Notes: generated from the sequence alone by a model not told the origin. A stretch of DNA of 64,000 nucleotides from an uncultured Collinsella sp. (GCA_900539735.1 UQDE01000007.1:4626-68625); one strand, 5' to 3'; numbered from the stretch's first letter, positions 8,134 to 17,210 are shown. Program-made: numbers and translations.

Positions 8134-9552
8134 ATGGCGCTCATCACTTCGTACCACGTCCCCGGCCTGTATGTCGAGGACCACAGCATCGACGTCCCCC
8201 TTGACTGGCGCGGCCTGGAGCCGATGCTCCTGGCCGTCGGCAGCACCATGCGCCGCGGCGCTATGCCGGCACCAATCGCCGGCGCGCCCGAGAGCATCAA
8301 GCTCTTCTATCGCGTGGTTTGCGCGCCCGACCGCATCAACGACGATCTGCCGCTGCTCCTGTTTTTACAGGGCGGCCCCGGCGGCGAGAGCCCGCGTCCG
8401 TTGTCGCCCACAAGCGATGGCTGGATCGAGGAGGCCGTCAAACACTTCCGCGTGGTCCTGCCCGACCAGCGCGGCACCGGACGCAGTAGCTGCGTGGACG
8501 GACGCACGATCGCGGCCTTGGGCGAGCGCGCCGAGGCAGCCGGCGCCGATGCGGACCGCTCGCAGGCAGACTTCCTCAAGCGTCACCTCGCCAGCTCTAT
8601 CGTGCGCGATTTTGAGTACCTGCGCCTGGTGGGCTTTGGCGGCAGGCCCTGGGTCACGCTCGGGCAGAGCTACGGCGGCTTTTTGACGCTGAGCTATCTG
8701 TCGCTCTTCCCCGAGGGCGTGGCGGCAAGCTTTACCTGTGGTGGCATTCCGCACGTGCCGGCGAGCGCCAGCGAGGTCTACGCGCACACCTTCCCGCGCA
8801 TGGCCGCCAAGACGCAGCAGTATTACGACCGCTACCCCGCTGACGTCGAGCGCGTGGCAGCCCTGGCCGATGCGCTCGAGGCTCAGAAGCCCGTGCTGCC
8901 CGACGGCTCGCCGATGACGGTTGAGCGCCTACAGCTCATGGGCAGCGACTTTGGCATGAAGCCGAGCTTTGAGCGCATGCATTGGATTATCGATCATGCT
9001 TTTGCTGACGGCGACGGCACGCTGAGCTGCGGTGCCTCAGTATCCGATAGCTTTTTGATGCGCGCCTTCGAGCGAACCAACACGCGCACGAATCCACTGT
9101 ACTGGACGCTGCAGGAGTTCATCTACGCCGACGGCGACACCATGCCCATTCGCTGGGCCGCGGCAGAAGAGAAAGCTCATCGTGCCGAGTTCGACACACT
9201 CGCGCGCCCGCTCATGTTTACCGGCGAGGCCATGTTCCCGTGGATGTTTGAGCAGATGCCCGAACTTAAGCCCTTCAAGCCGGCGATGGACCTGCTGATG
9301 GACGACACCAGCTGGGACAAGATCTACGACCCGCAGCGCCTGGCCTGCAACGAGGTGCCGCTCCAGGCCGCCGTGTATTTCGACGACATGTACGTGGATT
9401 CGGGTCTGCAGCTCAACACGCTCAGCCGCGTGGGCAACTCGCACGCCTGGGTGACCAACGAGTTCGAGCACGACGGTCTGCACGGCAGCGTGGTGTTCAA
9501 GCACCTCTTCGACGAAGCCCTCAACCGTGGAGATCTGCGCCAAATCTTCTAG
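8134..9552 (+). CDS. Alpha/beta hydrolase, prolyl aminopeptidase-like (S33 family)
   Basis: This cytosolic serine hydrolase has 472 residues from the chosen ATG. It shows the S33 features FLQGGPGGESPRP (oxyanion region), DQRGTGRSS, and the nucleophile elbow GQSYGGF with Ser179. The general acid-base pair should be the C-terminal Asp and His; NSHAWVTNEFEHDGLHG is a candidate His region. The frame extends 27 codons upstream, but that part looks non-coding and the ATG at 8134 has a GGAAG ribosome binding site. Related enzymes release N-terminal proline. The position between proA and proB makes a role in proline recycling attractive, but this is inference. Confidence 0.85.
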   Translation: MALITSYHVPGLYVEDHSIDVPLDWRGLEPMLLAVGSTMRRGAMPAPIAGAPESIKLFYRVVCAPDRINDDLPLLLFLQGGPGGESPRPLSPTSDGWIEEAVKHFRVVLPDQRGTGRSSCVDGRTIAALGERAEAAGADADRSQADFLKRHLASSIVRDFEYLRLVGFGGRPWVTLGQSYGGFLTLSYLSLFPEGVAASFTCGGIPHVPASASEVYAHTFPRMAAKTQQYYDRYPADVERVAALADALEAQKPVLPDGSPMTVERLQLMGSDFGMKPSFERMHWIIDHAFADGDGTLSCGASVSDSFLMRAFERTNTRTNPLYWTLQEFIYADGDTMPIRWAAAEEKAHRAEFDTLARPLMFTGEAMFPWMFEQMPELKPFKPAMDLLMDDTSWDKIYDPQRLACNEVPLQAAVYFDDMYVDSGLQLNTLSRVGNSHAWVTNEFEHDGLHGSVVFKHLFDEALNRGDLRQIF

Positions 9553-9613
9553 CAAAGGAGTGTCCCCAACTGCCGGCACCAAAGGAACGTCCCCAAGTGC
9601 CACCCAAGTGCCG
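9553..9613. repeat. Repeat family R3 tract (GTGTCCCC / GCCGGCAC)
   Basis: Repeated short blocks occur here: GGAGTGTCCCCAACTGCCGG, GGAACGTCCCCAAGTGCC and CCAAGTGCCGG. They match tracts at 22.4, 47.1 and 63.9 kb. Confidence 0.6.
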
Positions 9614-9649
9614 GTAACAGCAACATCGCAGGCAGAGGACGGAAAGCGA

Positions 9650-9747
9650 AAACGCCCCTAAGCGAGCAAGGTGACGTGAAAGAGGAGGGCATTGACCTTT
9701 TGGTCATGCCCGACGATTGAACGTCAGATTGCCGCTTAGGGGCGTTT
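9650..9747 (-). repeat. Roughly 98-bp near-complete palindrome downstream of proB
   Basis: The arms AAACGCCCCTAAGCG (9650-9664) and CGCTTAGGGGCGTTT (9733-9747) are perfect inverted copies. Inside them GCAAGGTGACGT pairs with ACGTCAGATTGC except for a central mismatch, and a GGGCATTGACC-TTTT-GGTCATGCCC hairpin sits at the centre. It follows the proB stop codon and may be its terminator, a small RNA or a hairpin-type mobile repeat. Confidence 0.6.
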
Positions 9748-9761
9748 GCAGCGTCGACCCG

Positions 9762-10889
9762 TTAGGCGAAGACGATCAGATTATCCCTGTGTATCGCCGG
9801 CTTCTCGGCCAGATCTGCGAGCAGGCGGTTGCTGGCAATCTGGTCCTGGCGGCGTCCTGCCGCAAGCTCCAGCACGTCCGAATCAGCCTCGGCGATACCG
9901 CGAGCAACGACCATGCCGCTCGGGTCGCACACGTCGAGCACATCGCCCTCGGCAAAATCTCCATCGACCTGGCGAATGCCCACCGCGAGCAGCGATGAGC
10001 CACGGCTGACCAGCGCCTTCGCAGCGCCGTCGTCAACCGTTACCGAGCCATGTGCCTTGTCACCCAGCGCGATCCACAGCTTGCGGGGCGCAATATCCAG
10101 GCGCTCCGCCGGCGGGTCGAACAGCGTGCCCACGCTCTCGCCACGGGCCAGACGCACGAGCGCATCGGGCTCCTCGCCCGAGCAGATCACGCTCTGAATG
10201 CCGGCCGTCATCAAAATGCGGCTCGCGCGAATCTTGGTGATCATGCCGCCGGTGCCCACCGACGTCGAAGAATCGCCCGCCGAGGCAATGATCTTGGCAT
10301 CGATCTTATGCACGACCGGGACGAACTCGGCCGTGGGGTCCTCGTGCGGATTGGCGGTATAGAGGCCATCGATGTCCGAGAGCGTCACGCACAGATCGGC
10401 AGAAACCAGGCAGCTCACAAGCGCCGCCAGCGTGTCGTTGTCGCCGAACTTGATCTCATCGACGGTAACGGTGTCGTTCTCGTTGACGACCGGCACCACG
10501 CCCAGCTCCACCAGGCGCAGCAGGGCGTCGCGCGCGTGCAGGTAGGACGTGCGGCGCGCCGTGTCGTGACGCGTGAGCAGCACGAGCGAGGTGAGCAGGT
10601 CGCGCGCATGGAACTCCTCGTCGTAGGCCGACGAGATGATGCACTGACCGGCCGAGGCGCAGGCCTGCAGGCTCGGCAGGTCGCCGACCGGCTTGCGGTC
10701 GAAGCCCAGCACGGGATAGCCGCAGGCAATGGCACCCGAGCTCACCACGACCAGGCGCCAGCCAAGCTCGCGCAGCGCTGCGGCCTGGTCGGCAAGCCCG
10801 CCGATAAAGGCGCGGTTGACCTTGCCGTCGGCGCCCACCACCGTGGACGAACCGATCTTTACCACCATCGTTTTATAAGAAGTCGTCAT
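9762..10889 (-). CDS. proB: Glutamate 5-kinase
   Basis: ProB phosphorylates the gamma-carboxyl of glutamate, the committed and normally feedback-inhibited step of proline synthesis. The 375-residue protein has an N-terminal amino-acid kinase domain (MVVKIGSSTVVG, VVSSGAIACGYPVLG, NENDTVTVDEIKFGDNDTLA, STSVGTGGMITKIRA) and a C-terminal PUA domain from about residue 280, as in the long form from E. coli. No strong ribosome binding site precedes the ATG at 10889. An internal ATG seven codons later is possible. Confidence 0.95.
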   Translation of the reverse strand: MTTSYKTMVVKIGSSTVVGADGKVNRAFIGGLADQAAALRELGWRLVVVSSGAIACGYPVLGFDRKPVGDLPSLQACASAGQCIISSAYDEEFHARDLLTSLVLLTRHDTARRTSYLHARDALLRLVELGVVPVVNENDTVTVDEIKFGDNDTLAALVSCLVSADLCVTLSDIDGLYTANPHEDPTAEFVPVVHKIDAKIIASAGDSSTSVGTGGMITKIRASRILMTAGIQSVICSGEEPDALVRLARGESVGTLFDPPAERLDIAPRKLWIALGDKAHGSVTVDDGAAKALVSRGSSLLAVGIRQVDGDFAEGDVLDVCDPSGMVVARGIAEADSDVLELAAGRRQDQIASNRLLADLAEKPAIHRDNLIVFA

Positions 10890-10960
10890 ACGTCAAACCA
10901 ATCGAATGTCGAGCGTTCGGGCGAGCTGGGGCAGTCGGGGCGCCTAGTGCGGAACGGACG

Positions 10961-10999
10961 AAAATGATCCGTTTTCCTCCGTCCCCTTCGGATCATTTT
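10961..10999 (-). terminator. Terminator overlapping the pncB stop codon
   Basis: AAAATGATCCG and CGGATCATTTT form an 11-bp inverted repeat around a 17-base loop. On the minus strand the 5' arm contains the pncB stop codon TGA and the stem is followed by TTTTC. Confidence 0.6.
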
Positions 11000-12498
11000 G
11001 CCCAGGGGAAGGCCGAGGCCGCCGCCATGTTCTTGCGCACAAGCTCGTCGCGCACCTGTGCCAGGCCCTGCTCCATGCCCACCACGTAGGTCTGCGGGTA
11101 CAGGAAGCGCTTATAAGCGGCATCCAGATGATCGAGCGCCCAGGCGCAACGCTCGCGCGCGTCCTCGATGCTCTCGCGAGGAGCAACCGCGCTGCCGTCG
11201 CGCACAATCGGCACCAGCAGCTCGCGATACTCCAGCTCGGAAACGTCGGTCACCAGCGCCGCATCGTTTACGGCCACGAGGGTATTGCCGCGCGCGGCGC
11301 CCTCCCCTGCCAGATGGTCCTCGTCATAAATCATGTCGCAAACCGGGCCGCCAAAACCGTCGTAATAGCGTCGTACGCGCTGAACACCGGGAATTGTGCG
11401 CTTGTAGGGCTGCTCGGAGAGCTTCACCACCGGCGTCCACGGGTCCGTCTCACTCGCACGGCGGGCGGCGAGCTTGTACACGCCGCCCAGCGCCGGCTGG
11501 TCGTAGCAGGTCGCGAGCTTGGTGCCCACGCCAAAGCTATCGATGGGCGCGCCCTGGTCGAGCAGCGACTGGATCGTGTACTCATCCAGATCGTTAGAAA
11601 CCGAGATCCCCACATAGGGCAGGCCCTCGGCATCAAAACGGCCACGGACATACTTGGAGAGCTTGGCGAGGTCGCCCGAGTCAATACGAATAGCCGACAG
11701 ACGCTCGCCCACCGCCTCCATCTCCTTGGCAACCGTAATGGCATGCTCGCAACCCTCGCGTACGTCGTAGGTGTCGATGAGCAGCGTGCAGTTCTTGGGA
11801 CTCGACTTAGCAAAAGCCCGGAATGCCTCGAGCTCGGAGTCGAAGCTCATGACCCAGCTGTGCGCATGCGTGCCAAAGACGGGAATACCGTAGCGGCGGC
11901 CGGCGAGCACATTGGACGTAGAGGAGCAGCCGGCAACGTAGCTCGCGCGCGCGACGGCCAGCCCGCCATCGGGACCCTGGGCGCGGCGCAGGCCAAACTC
12001 GGCAACGGGACGGCCGTCCGCCGCCAGCACCACGCGCGCCGTCTTGGTGGCGACAAGCGTCTGGAAGCCGACAATGTTGAGCAGCGCCGTTTCGAGCAGC
12101 TGGCACTCCAGCGCGGGGCCGGTGACGCGAACCATGGGCTCGCGCGGAAAGACGAGCTCGCCCTCGGGAACGGCGTCGATGTTTACATGCGCACGAAAAT
12201 CGCGCAGGTAGTCGAGGAATGCAGGCTTGAACATCACGCCGCCGGCCGGTGCCTGGAGTGAGGCGAGGTAGTCGATATCCTCGGGCGTAAAGCGCAGATT
12301 CTCGACCAGCTCGGGCAGCTCGGCGGTGCCGCACATGACGGCATAGGCGCTGCCAAAGGGATGGTCGCGGTAAAACGCGGTAAAACAACCTTGCTCATTG
12401 GCCTTGCCGCTCTCCCACAGGCCCTGGGCCATAGTGAGCTCGTACAGATCGGTGAGCATTGCAATGTCGGTGGGATGAGAGATATCGGTCAAAGCCAT
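10993..12498 (-). CDS. pncB: Nicotinate phosphoribosyltransferase
   Basis: This enzyme makes nicotinate mononucleotide from nicotinic acid and PRPP in NAD salvage. The 501-residue protein has the family opening MLTDLYELTMAQGLW, the FRDH-like YRDHPFGSAYAV segment, the IRIDSGDLAKLS active-site strand, and the GVGTKLATCYDQPALGGVYKL phosphate-binding region. The length suits the bacterial long-type family. A GAAAGGTCG ribosome binding site precedes the ATG. It appears to be transcribed alone. Confidence 0.95.
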   Translation of the reverse strand: MALTDISHPTDIAMLTDLYELTMAQGLWESGKANEQGCFTAFYRDHPFGSAYAVMCGTAELPELVENLRFTPEDIDYLASLQAPAGGVMFKPAFLDYLRDFRAHVNIDAVPEGELVFPREPMVRVTGPALECQLLETALLNIVGFQTLVATKTARVVLAADGRPVAEFGLRRAQGPDGGLAVARASYVAGCSSTSNVLAGRRYGIPVFGTHAHSWVMSFDSELEAFRAFAKSSPKNCTLLIDTYDVREGCEHAITVAKEMEAVGERLSAIRIDSGDLAKLSKYVRGRFDAEGLPYVGISVSNDLDEYTIQSLLDQGAPIDSFGVGTKLATCYDQPALGGVYKLAARRASETDPWTPVVKLSEQPYKRTIPGVQRVRRYYDGFGGPVCDMIYDEDHLAGEGAARGNTLVAVNDAALVTDVSELEYRELLVPIVRDGSAVAPRESIEDARERCAWALDHLDAAYKRFLYPQTYVVGMEQGLAQVRDELVRKNMAAASAFPWAK

Positions 12499-12579
12499 GG
12501 GGCGACCTTTCGGATGCGTTGTGCAGAGGTTGAGGGTTGGCGAGGCGGGCGTGCGGGCATGGAGCCCAGCGCGAACAGG

Positions 12580-13038
12580 CTAGTGCAGACCCATGCTGGT
12601 CAGGATCGTGTAGCCCATAAAGATGACAAACGCGATGAGAGCAAGGACAATGATGATTTTTTGAGCCGGCGCCATGCCAGGGATCTCGTTCTCGCCCGTA
12701 GGCTCCTTGGAGGTAACCATGCGCTGGGCAAAGCTCATCTCGTCGCGGCTCGGCTTGGGATCGACGGACTTGGGACGAGCGGCCTTTTTAGGCTGAGGTT
12801 TGTGCGCGGCAGGTGCAGGCTTCGCAGAGGCGGGCTTGGGTGCGGGCGCAGGCGCCGGTACGGCTGCGCCCTTCGCAGCAGCCTCCTCGGCCTTCGCACG
12901 CTCGGCACGCAGGGCAGCCAGCTCCTCACGCTCGCGGCGTGCCTCTTCCTGGGCCTCGCGACGAGCTTTCTCGGCGCGGAGCTCTTCCAACTCGGCGCGT
13001 TCCTCGGCAGACAGTGGTTGGGACTCAAGCTCGGCCAT
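12580..13038 (-). CDS. Small coiled-coil protein with C-terminal membrane anchor
   Basis: I do not recognise a named family. From the ATG at 13038 (GAAAGGG site upstream) the protein has 152 residues. A charged coiled coil covers about residues 8-60 (EERAELEELRAEKARREAQ), followed by an Ala-Pro-Lys linker (APAPAPKPASAKPAPAA) and a C-terminal transmembrane helix (KIIIVLALIAFVIFMGYTIL) ending in TSMGLH. This tail-anchored layout suggests an envelope-associated scaffold or adaptor. The function is unknown. It lies upstream of pncB and next to the tRNA-Ala gene. Confidence 0.75.
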   Translation of the reverse strand: MAELESQPLSAEERAELEELRAEKARREAQEEARREREELAALRAERAKAEEAAAKGAAVPAPAPAPKPASAKPAPAAHKPQPKKAARPKSVDPKPSRDEMSFAQRMVTSKEPTGENEIPGMAPAQKIIIVLALIAFVIFMGYTILTSMGLH

Positions 13039-13102
13039 GGTACAGCCCTTTCTTTTAAAAAAAGCCGCCGACACAATGTCAGCGGCTTATCAAATCCAAG
13101 GG

Positions 13103-13175
13103 TGGAGACGAAGGGAGTCGAACCCTCGGCCTCTGCCATGCGACGGCAGCGCTCTCCCAACTGAGCTACGTCCCC
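13103..13175 (-). tRNA. tRNA-Ala, anticodon CGC
   Basis: On the minus strand a complete 73-base cloverleaf folds: acceptor GGGGACG/CGTCTCC with discriminator A, D arm GCTC...GAGC, anticodon stem CTGCC/GGCAG with loop GTCGCAT (anticodon CGC, reading GCG), and T arm GAGGG-TTCGACT-CCCTT. The acceptor carries the G3-U70 wobble pair that specifies alanine. The CCA end is not encoded. Confidence 0.93.
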
Positions 13176-13326
13176 AGGACAAGTTGATATTTTACCTACG
13201 GCTCGCCAACTGTCAACGCCCAATACCCAGTCTTTTTGGGACAGGGCTGTTTTGACTGCTTTTCAAACGTCCGAGCCACCCCGATGAATTTTCTGGGACG
13301 GGGATTAAAAATCATCGGCGAACGCG

Positions 13327-14265
13327 CTACTTTGCGCTGGTGAGGACGCCGGTGGTGTCGAAGGCCGGGGTGAAGCTCTCGTCTACAGCGCCGCCTTCTT
13401 GCCAAAACATCGTCGTAAAGCCCAGGTCGTCGGCATGGTCGAGCACCTGCTCATACTCCTCGCGCGTCACGGCGCGCGCCAGGTCGCCGCCTTGTTCGCG
13501 CATGAGTGCATTGGGCGTGTACTGGTTCATGACCGAGATCGGCACGTCGCCCACCGTCTGCCACACCAGGTCTAACACGCGGCACGAATCGTCGGCATGC
13601 CCCGGCAGCACCAGGTGACGCACGATCATACCGCGCTTCATGAGCCCGTCCTCGTCCACCAGCTCTCCCCCGCGGCGCTCGATCTCGCACGTCATCTGTG
13701 CCAGGCCCGACACGGCCACGCGCGGGTAATCCTTAATATGAGAAAGCGACTGCGCAAGCCCGGCATCGGCATATTTAAAGTCGGTGAGCCACACATCGAC
13801 CAGGTCGCCCAGCGCCGCCACGGCACTCGCGCGCTCGTAACCACTCGTGTTGTAGACGATCGGGATGACCAGCCCGCGCGCCCGTGCCGCGGCAATCGCG
13901 GCAGGCAACAGGTGCGCATAGTGCGTCGCCGTCACCAAATTGATGTTGTTGGCACCCTGGTCCTGCAGTTCCAGCATAATCTCGACCAGGCGCTCAGGCG
14001 AAATCTCAAGGCCAAAATTGCCGGTCGAGATCTCGTGGTTCTGGCAGTAGATACATTTAAGCGAGCAGCCGCTAAAGAAGATCGTGCCCGAACCGGCCTC
14101 GCCCGAGATAGGCGGCTCCTCCCACATATGAAGCGCCGCGCGGGCCACCTTGAGCGTGTCGTTAGCACCGCATACGCCGCGCGCGCCCTCATCGCGCGCC
14201 GCACCGCAACGGCGGGGACACAAATGGCAGGCGGGCGAAAAAAGTTCGGTCAACGACGTCGGCAT
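13327..14265 (-). CDS. Radical SAM protein, pyruvate formate-lyase activase-like (COG1313 type)
   Basis: This 312-residue protein carries the radical SAM cluster motif CSLKCIYC preceded by FFSG, and an N-terminal cysteine-rich segment CHLCPRRCG...GVCG that may hold another iron-sulfur site. The overall pattern matches the PflX-like family, annotated as putative pyruvate formate-lyase activating enzymes, though the true substrate is mostly unproven. The ATG at 14265 is chosen because a GGAG site lies about 10 bases upstream. An ATG five codons earlier abuts that site. No glycyl-radical enzyme gene is adjacent. Confidence 0.88.
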   Translation of the reverse strand: MPTSLTELFSPACHLCPRRCGAARDEGARGVCGANDTLKVARAALHMWEEPPISGEAGSGTIFFSGCSLKCIYCQNHEISTGNFGLEISPERLVEIMLELQDQGANNINLVTATHYAHLLPAAIAAARARGLVIPIVYNTSGYERASAVAALGDLVDVWLTDFKYADAGLAQSLSHIKDYPRVAVSGLAQMTCEIERRGGELVDEDGLMKRGMIVRHLVLPGHADDSCRVLDLVWQTVGDVPISVMNQYTPNALMREQGGDLARAVTREEYEQVLDHADDLGFTTMFWQEGGAVDESFTPAFDTTGVLTSAK

Positions 14266-14280
14266 AAAAACATGCTCCAA

Positions 14281-14790
14281 AACAACAATTCAGCAGCTCA
14301 AACATAAAGGGCCAGGCCGCGTAGACGGCTCAAGCCCCAAGGCGCCGTAATCGTCCGACACGATTTTTGTAATGTCAAGACTGGAATCGACAAAGTGCCG
14401 CTTTATGATGTAGGTATTCCGCCCCCCGCGGAGCAACTGGGTGAACCGTCGCGTTTATTTAGGGAGCCCACACAGTCGTACCTAGTACAGGTATCCTTCG
14501 TTGTTAAGGACGCTGGAACAGTCGATGAGGGCACCCACCTGTTTTAGGTGGGTTCATTTTCGTAACGTGGGGGGTGGTTTTCTTTTGCCAAAAATCACCA
14601 TACAGTCCATATGGATCCCCGCCGGCATCCCGACAAGCCATCGACAACATCCCAATATCTGGTAAGCGCGTGATTATCGCTGCGTGCAATTACATGCACC
14701 CCCCTTGGTCGAGTATTATGGTTCAGCTATGCCCTTTGCGCATGGCGTTCTTCTGACCTTTTCCTTCGACGCTTGGCGGTTTTTAGATTC
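14281..14790. other. Intergenic region holding the 6S RNA candidate
   Basis: Apart from the 6S-like sequence at about 14390-14560, the 510-base gap contains no supported gene. The segment 14570-14790 is the leader of the following glycosyltransferase gene, with no clear ribosome binding site. Confidence 0.5.
14390..14560 (+). ncRNA. ssrS: Probable 6S RNA
   Basis: The 3' part GGAACAGTCGATGAGGGCAC followed by CCCACCTGTTTTAGGTGGGTTCATTTT resembles the conserved end of Gram-positive 6S RNAs as I remember it, including the closing GGGCAC and a terminator hairpin at 14534-14552. Small hairpins TACCTAGTACAGGTA and TCCTT...AAGGA lie inside, and GTGCC at 14395 can pair with GGCAC at 14530. 6S RNA binds housekeeping RNA polymerase. 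Ends are approximate, and identification is by pattern memory, not alignment. Confidence 0.55.
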
Positions 14791-15990
14791 ATGGCTTCAT
14801 CCCCGAGCTACATACCGTACCTATGCGTGGCAGCGGCGGCTTTTATCACGACCTTCCTCGCGGTGCCCCTGGTCAAGCGCTTGGCAATTAAACTCGATGC
14901 CGTCGACTATCCTTCTAAGCGCCGCATCAACACCAAGCCCATCCCGCGTTTGGGCGGAACGGCGGTGTTTTTGGGCCTGGTCGTTGCCTGCATTGTGCAA
15001 ATCCTAGGCACCTGGCACCTAGGCTGGCCACCCGTCCTGGTGCCGCACCCGCGCCTTCACATTAGCTATCCCATGCTGGCGCTCTCCTTTACTGTCATCT
15101 TTGCGACCGGCGCTATCGACGACGTCTTCCAGCTCAAGCCCAAGCAAAAGCTGGCCGGACAGGTCCTCGCCGCGCTCATCGCCTGTATCGGCGGCCTAAA
15201 AATCGGCGTCATCGTCAACCCGTTTGCCCCCGGCGAGATCATACTCGGATGGCTCGCCTACCCCATTACCGTGATCTATCTGGTGGCATTCACTAACATC
15301 ATTAACCTCATCGACGGCCTCGACGGCTTGGCCACGGGCATCTGCGGCATCGCGTCGTTCACCATGTTTTCGATGGCCGTTCTCTCGGGCCGCATCGACG
15401 CCGCCGCGCTCTCCATTGCGCTCTTTGGCGCCTGTCTGGCCTTTTTGCGCTACAACTTCAACCCCGCAAGCATCTTCTTGGGCGACTCGGGGTCGCTGCT
15501 TCTGGGCTTTGCGCTGGGCTCCATCTCGCTGCTCAACGTGAGCCGCACCGCCGCACTCACCTCGCTTATCATTCCGCTCATCGTTGCCGGCGTGCCCATC
15601 ATCGACACGTTTAGCGCCATCGTGCGCCGCAGGCGCGCCCACATTAGCATCGGGCAGGCCGACAAGGGCCACATCCACCACCGCCTAATCCAAGAAGGCT
15701 ACAACCAAAAACAGGCCGTGCTGCTCATCTATGCCTGGTGCATCATGCTTTCGGCCGGCGCCGCCGCGATTAACCAGGTCGAGGTGCCCATGCGTGTGCT
15801 CATCTTTACCGTGCTCGCCATTGGCTCGGCGGCCTTTGCCAAGCATCTACATCTGTTTGAGCCCGTGCTGCGCCACCATTACAACAAGCGTACGCACGAG
15901 GACGAGCTCGTCACCCCCGACGACCCCGCCTTTAAGCAGGAGGAGCGGGCAGCCGAGGAGCGCAAAGAAGAGCGCCACCACAAGCTCTAG
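14791..15990 (+). CDS. Undecaprenyl-phosphate N-acetylhexosamine-1-phosphate transferase (WecA/TagO/MraY-like)
   Basis: This polytopic membrane enzyme transfers a sugar-1-phosphate from a UDP-sugar to undecaprenyl phosphate, starting teichoic acid or other cell-wall glycan synthesis. Family motifs are clear: AIDDVFQLKPKQKLAGQ (DDxxxLxPxxK), NIINLIDGLDGLATG (NxxNxxDGxDGLA) and FLGDSGSLLLGF, plus a His-rich cytosolic loop KGHIHHRLIQEGYNQKQAVL typical of WecA/TagO. About 10-11 transmembrane segments are visible and a charged tail ends in EERKEERHHKL. ATG 14791 gives 399 aa. A TTG six codons upstream is an alternative, and neither has a strong ribosome binding site. Confidence 0.92.
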   Translation: MASSPSYIPYLCVAAAAFITTFLAVPLVKRLAIKLDAVDYPSKRRINTKPIPRLGGTAVFLGLVVACIVQILGTWHLGWPPVLVPHPRLHISYPMLALSFTVIFATGAIDDVFQLKPKQKLAGQVLAALIACIGGLKIGVIVNPFAPGEIILGWLAYPITVIYLVAFTNIINLIDGLDGLATGICGIASFTMFSMAVLSGRIDAAALSIALFGACLAFLRYNFNPASIFLGDSGSLLLGFALGSISLLNVSRTAALTSLIIPLIVAGVPIIDTFSAIVRRRRAHISIGQADKGHIHHRLIQEGYNQKQAVLLIYAWCIMLSAGAAAINQVEVPMRVLIFTVLAIGSAAFAKHLHLFEPVLRHHYNKRTHEDELVTPDDPAFKQEERAAEERKEERHHKL

Positions 15991-16160
15991 GGCAAGCTGC
16001 CGAGGATGTGCCAAGGCACCGTTAGCCAAGCACGGCCGCGCCACACCCATCGCACATGCCGCACCACGCGCGTCCCTCTCCCGCCCCTCGCCTACTTACG
16101 CACCGCCCCTCCAATAAACGCGTTATCATCTTGACCCATGAACATACGTTAGGAGCAATC

Positions 16161-17210
16161 ATGCCAAACGAGAACAGCTACGAAGTCGCGCTGCAAAAGA
16201 GCAACGCCATTCGCGAGGGCCTGGCCAAGACGCCCGAGAAGTTCACCATGCTCACCGGCGACCGCCCCACCGGCCGTCTGCACCTGGGCCACTACTTCGG
16301 TACCCTCAAGGGCCGTGTTGAGCTGCAGAACATGGGCGCCAAGACCAACGTGCTCATCGCCGACTACCAGGTCATCACTGACCGCGACACGACCGAGCAC
16401 ATCCAGGACAACGTGTACAACATGGTCATGGACTACCTTGCCTGCGGCATTGACCCCGACAAGACCATGATCTACGTGCACTCCGCTGTGCCCGCCGCCA
16501 ACCAGCTCATGCTGCCGTTCCTGTCGCTGGTGTCCGAGGCCGAGCTGGCGCGCAACCCCACGGTAAAGGCCGAGATGGAGGCCTCGGGCCACGAGCTCAC
16601 CGGCCTTCTGCTCACCTACCCGGTGCACCAGGCCTGCGACATCCTGTTCTGCAAGGGCAACGTGGTGCCCGTCGGTCGTGACCAGCTACCGCACATCGAG
16701 CTTACCCGCACCATCGCCCGCCGCTTTAACAACCGCTACGGCAAGGTGTTCCCCGAGGTCGATGCGCTGCTGTCCGAGACCCCGCTGCTGCCGGGCCTGG
16801 ACGGTCGCAAGATGAGCAAGAGCTATGGCAACGCCATCAATATTTCGATGACCGCCGAGGAGACGGCCAAACGCATCAAGAAGAGCCAGACCGACTCCGA
16901 GCGCATGATCACATTCGATCCCGAGAACCGCCCCGGCGTGTCTGGCCTGCTTTCGACAGCCGCCATCTGCACCGGTCGCTCCGAGGTCGAGATTGCCGAG
17001 GAGATTGGCATGGGCGGCTCCGGCCAGCTCAAGAAGTACGTGACCGAGGCCGTCAACGAGTACTTCGCACCTATCCGCGAGCGTCGCCAGCGCTACGAGA
17101 ACGATCTGGATTACGTGAAGGACGTGCTGCACGAGGGCAACCGTCGCGCCAACGAGATCGCCGAGCAGACACTGGCCGAGGTTCAGGACGCCATGGGCAT
17201 GGTGTACTAG
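16161..17210 (+). CDS. trpS: Tryptophanyl-tRNA synthetase
   Basis: This class Ic synthetase charges tRNA-Trp. The 349-residue protein shows the HIGH-type motif PTGRLHLGHYFG near residue 37, GRKMSKSYGN as the KMSKS loop, and AGGAG placed correctly before the ATG at 16161. The upstream open frame (35 codons) overlaps low-quality sequence and is rejected. The length fits the common bacterial form. A strong intrinsic terminator follows. No T-box or other tryptophan-sensing leader is recognised. Confidence 0.95.
   Translation: MPNENSYEVALQKSNAIREGLAKTPEKFTMLTGDRPTGRLHLGHYFGTLKGRVELQNMGAKTNVLIADYQVITDRDTTEHIQDNVYNMVMDYLACGIDPDKTMIYVHSAVPAANQLMLPFLSLVSEAELARNPTVKAEMEASGHELTGLLLTYPVHQACDILFCKGNVVPVGRDQLPHIELTRTIARRFNNRYGKVFPEVDALLSETPLLPGLDGRKMSKSYGNAINISMTAEETAKRIKKSQTDSERMITFDPENRPGVSGLLSTAAICTGRSEVEIAEEIGMGGSGQLKKYVTEAVNEYFAPIRERRQRYENDLDYVKDVLHEGNRRANEIAEQTLAEVQDAMGMVY

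Noticed and set aside
13220..13310. Degenerate relative of the 57.2-kb palindrome (CCCAGTCTTTTTGGGACAGG)
   Set aside because: Only short pieces match and no paired arms remain, so common origin cannot be supported.
16056..16160. T-box or attenuator leader for trpS
   Set aside because: Neither a T-box sequence nor a Trp-rich leader peptide is visible before trpS.
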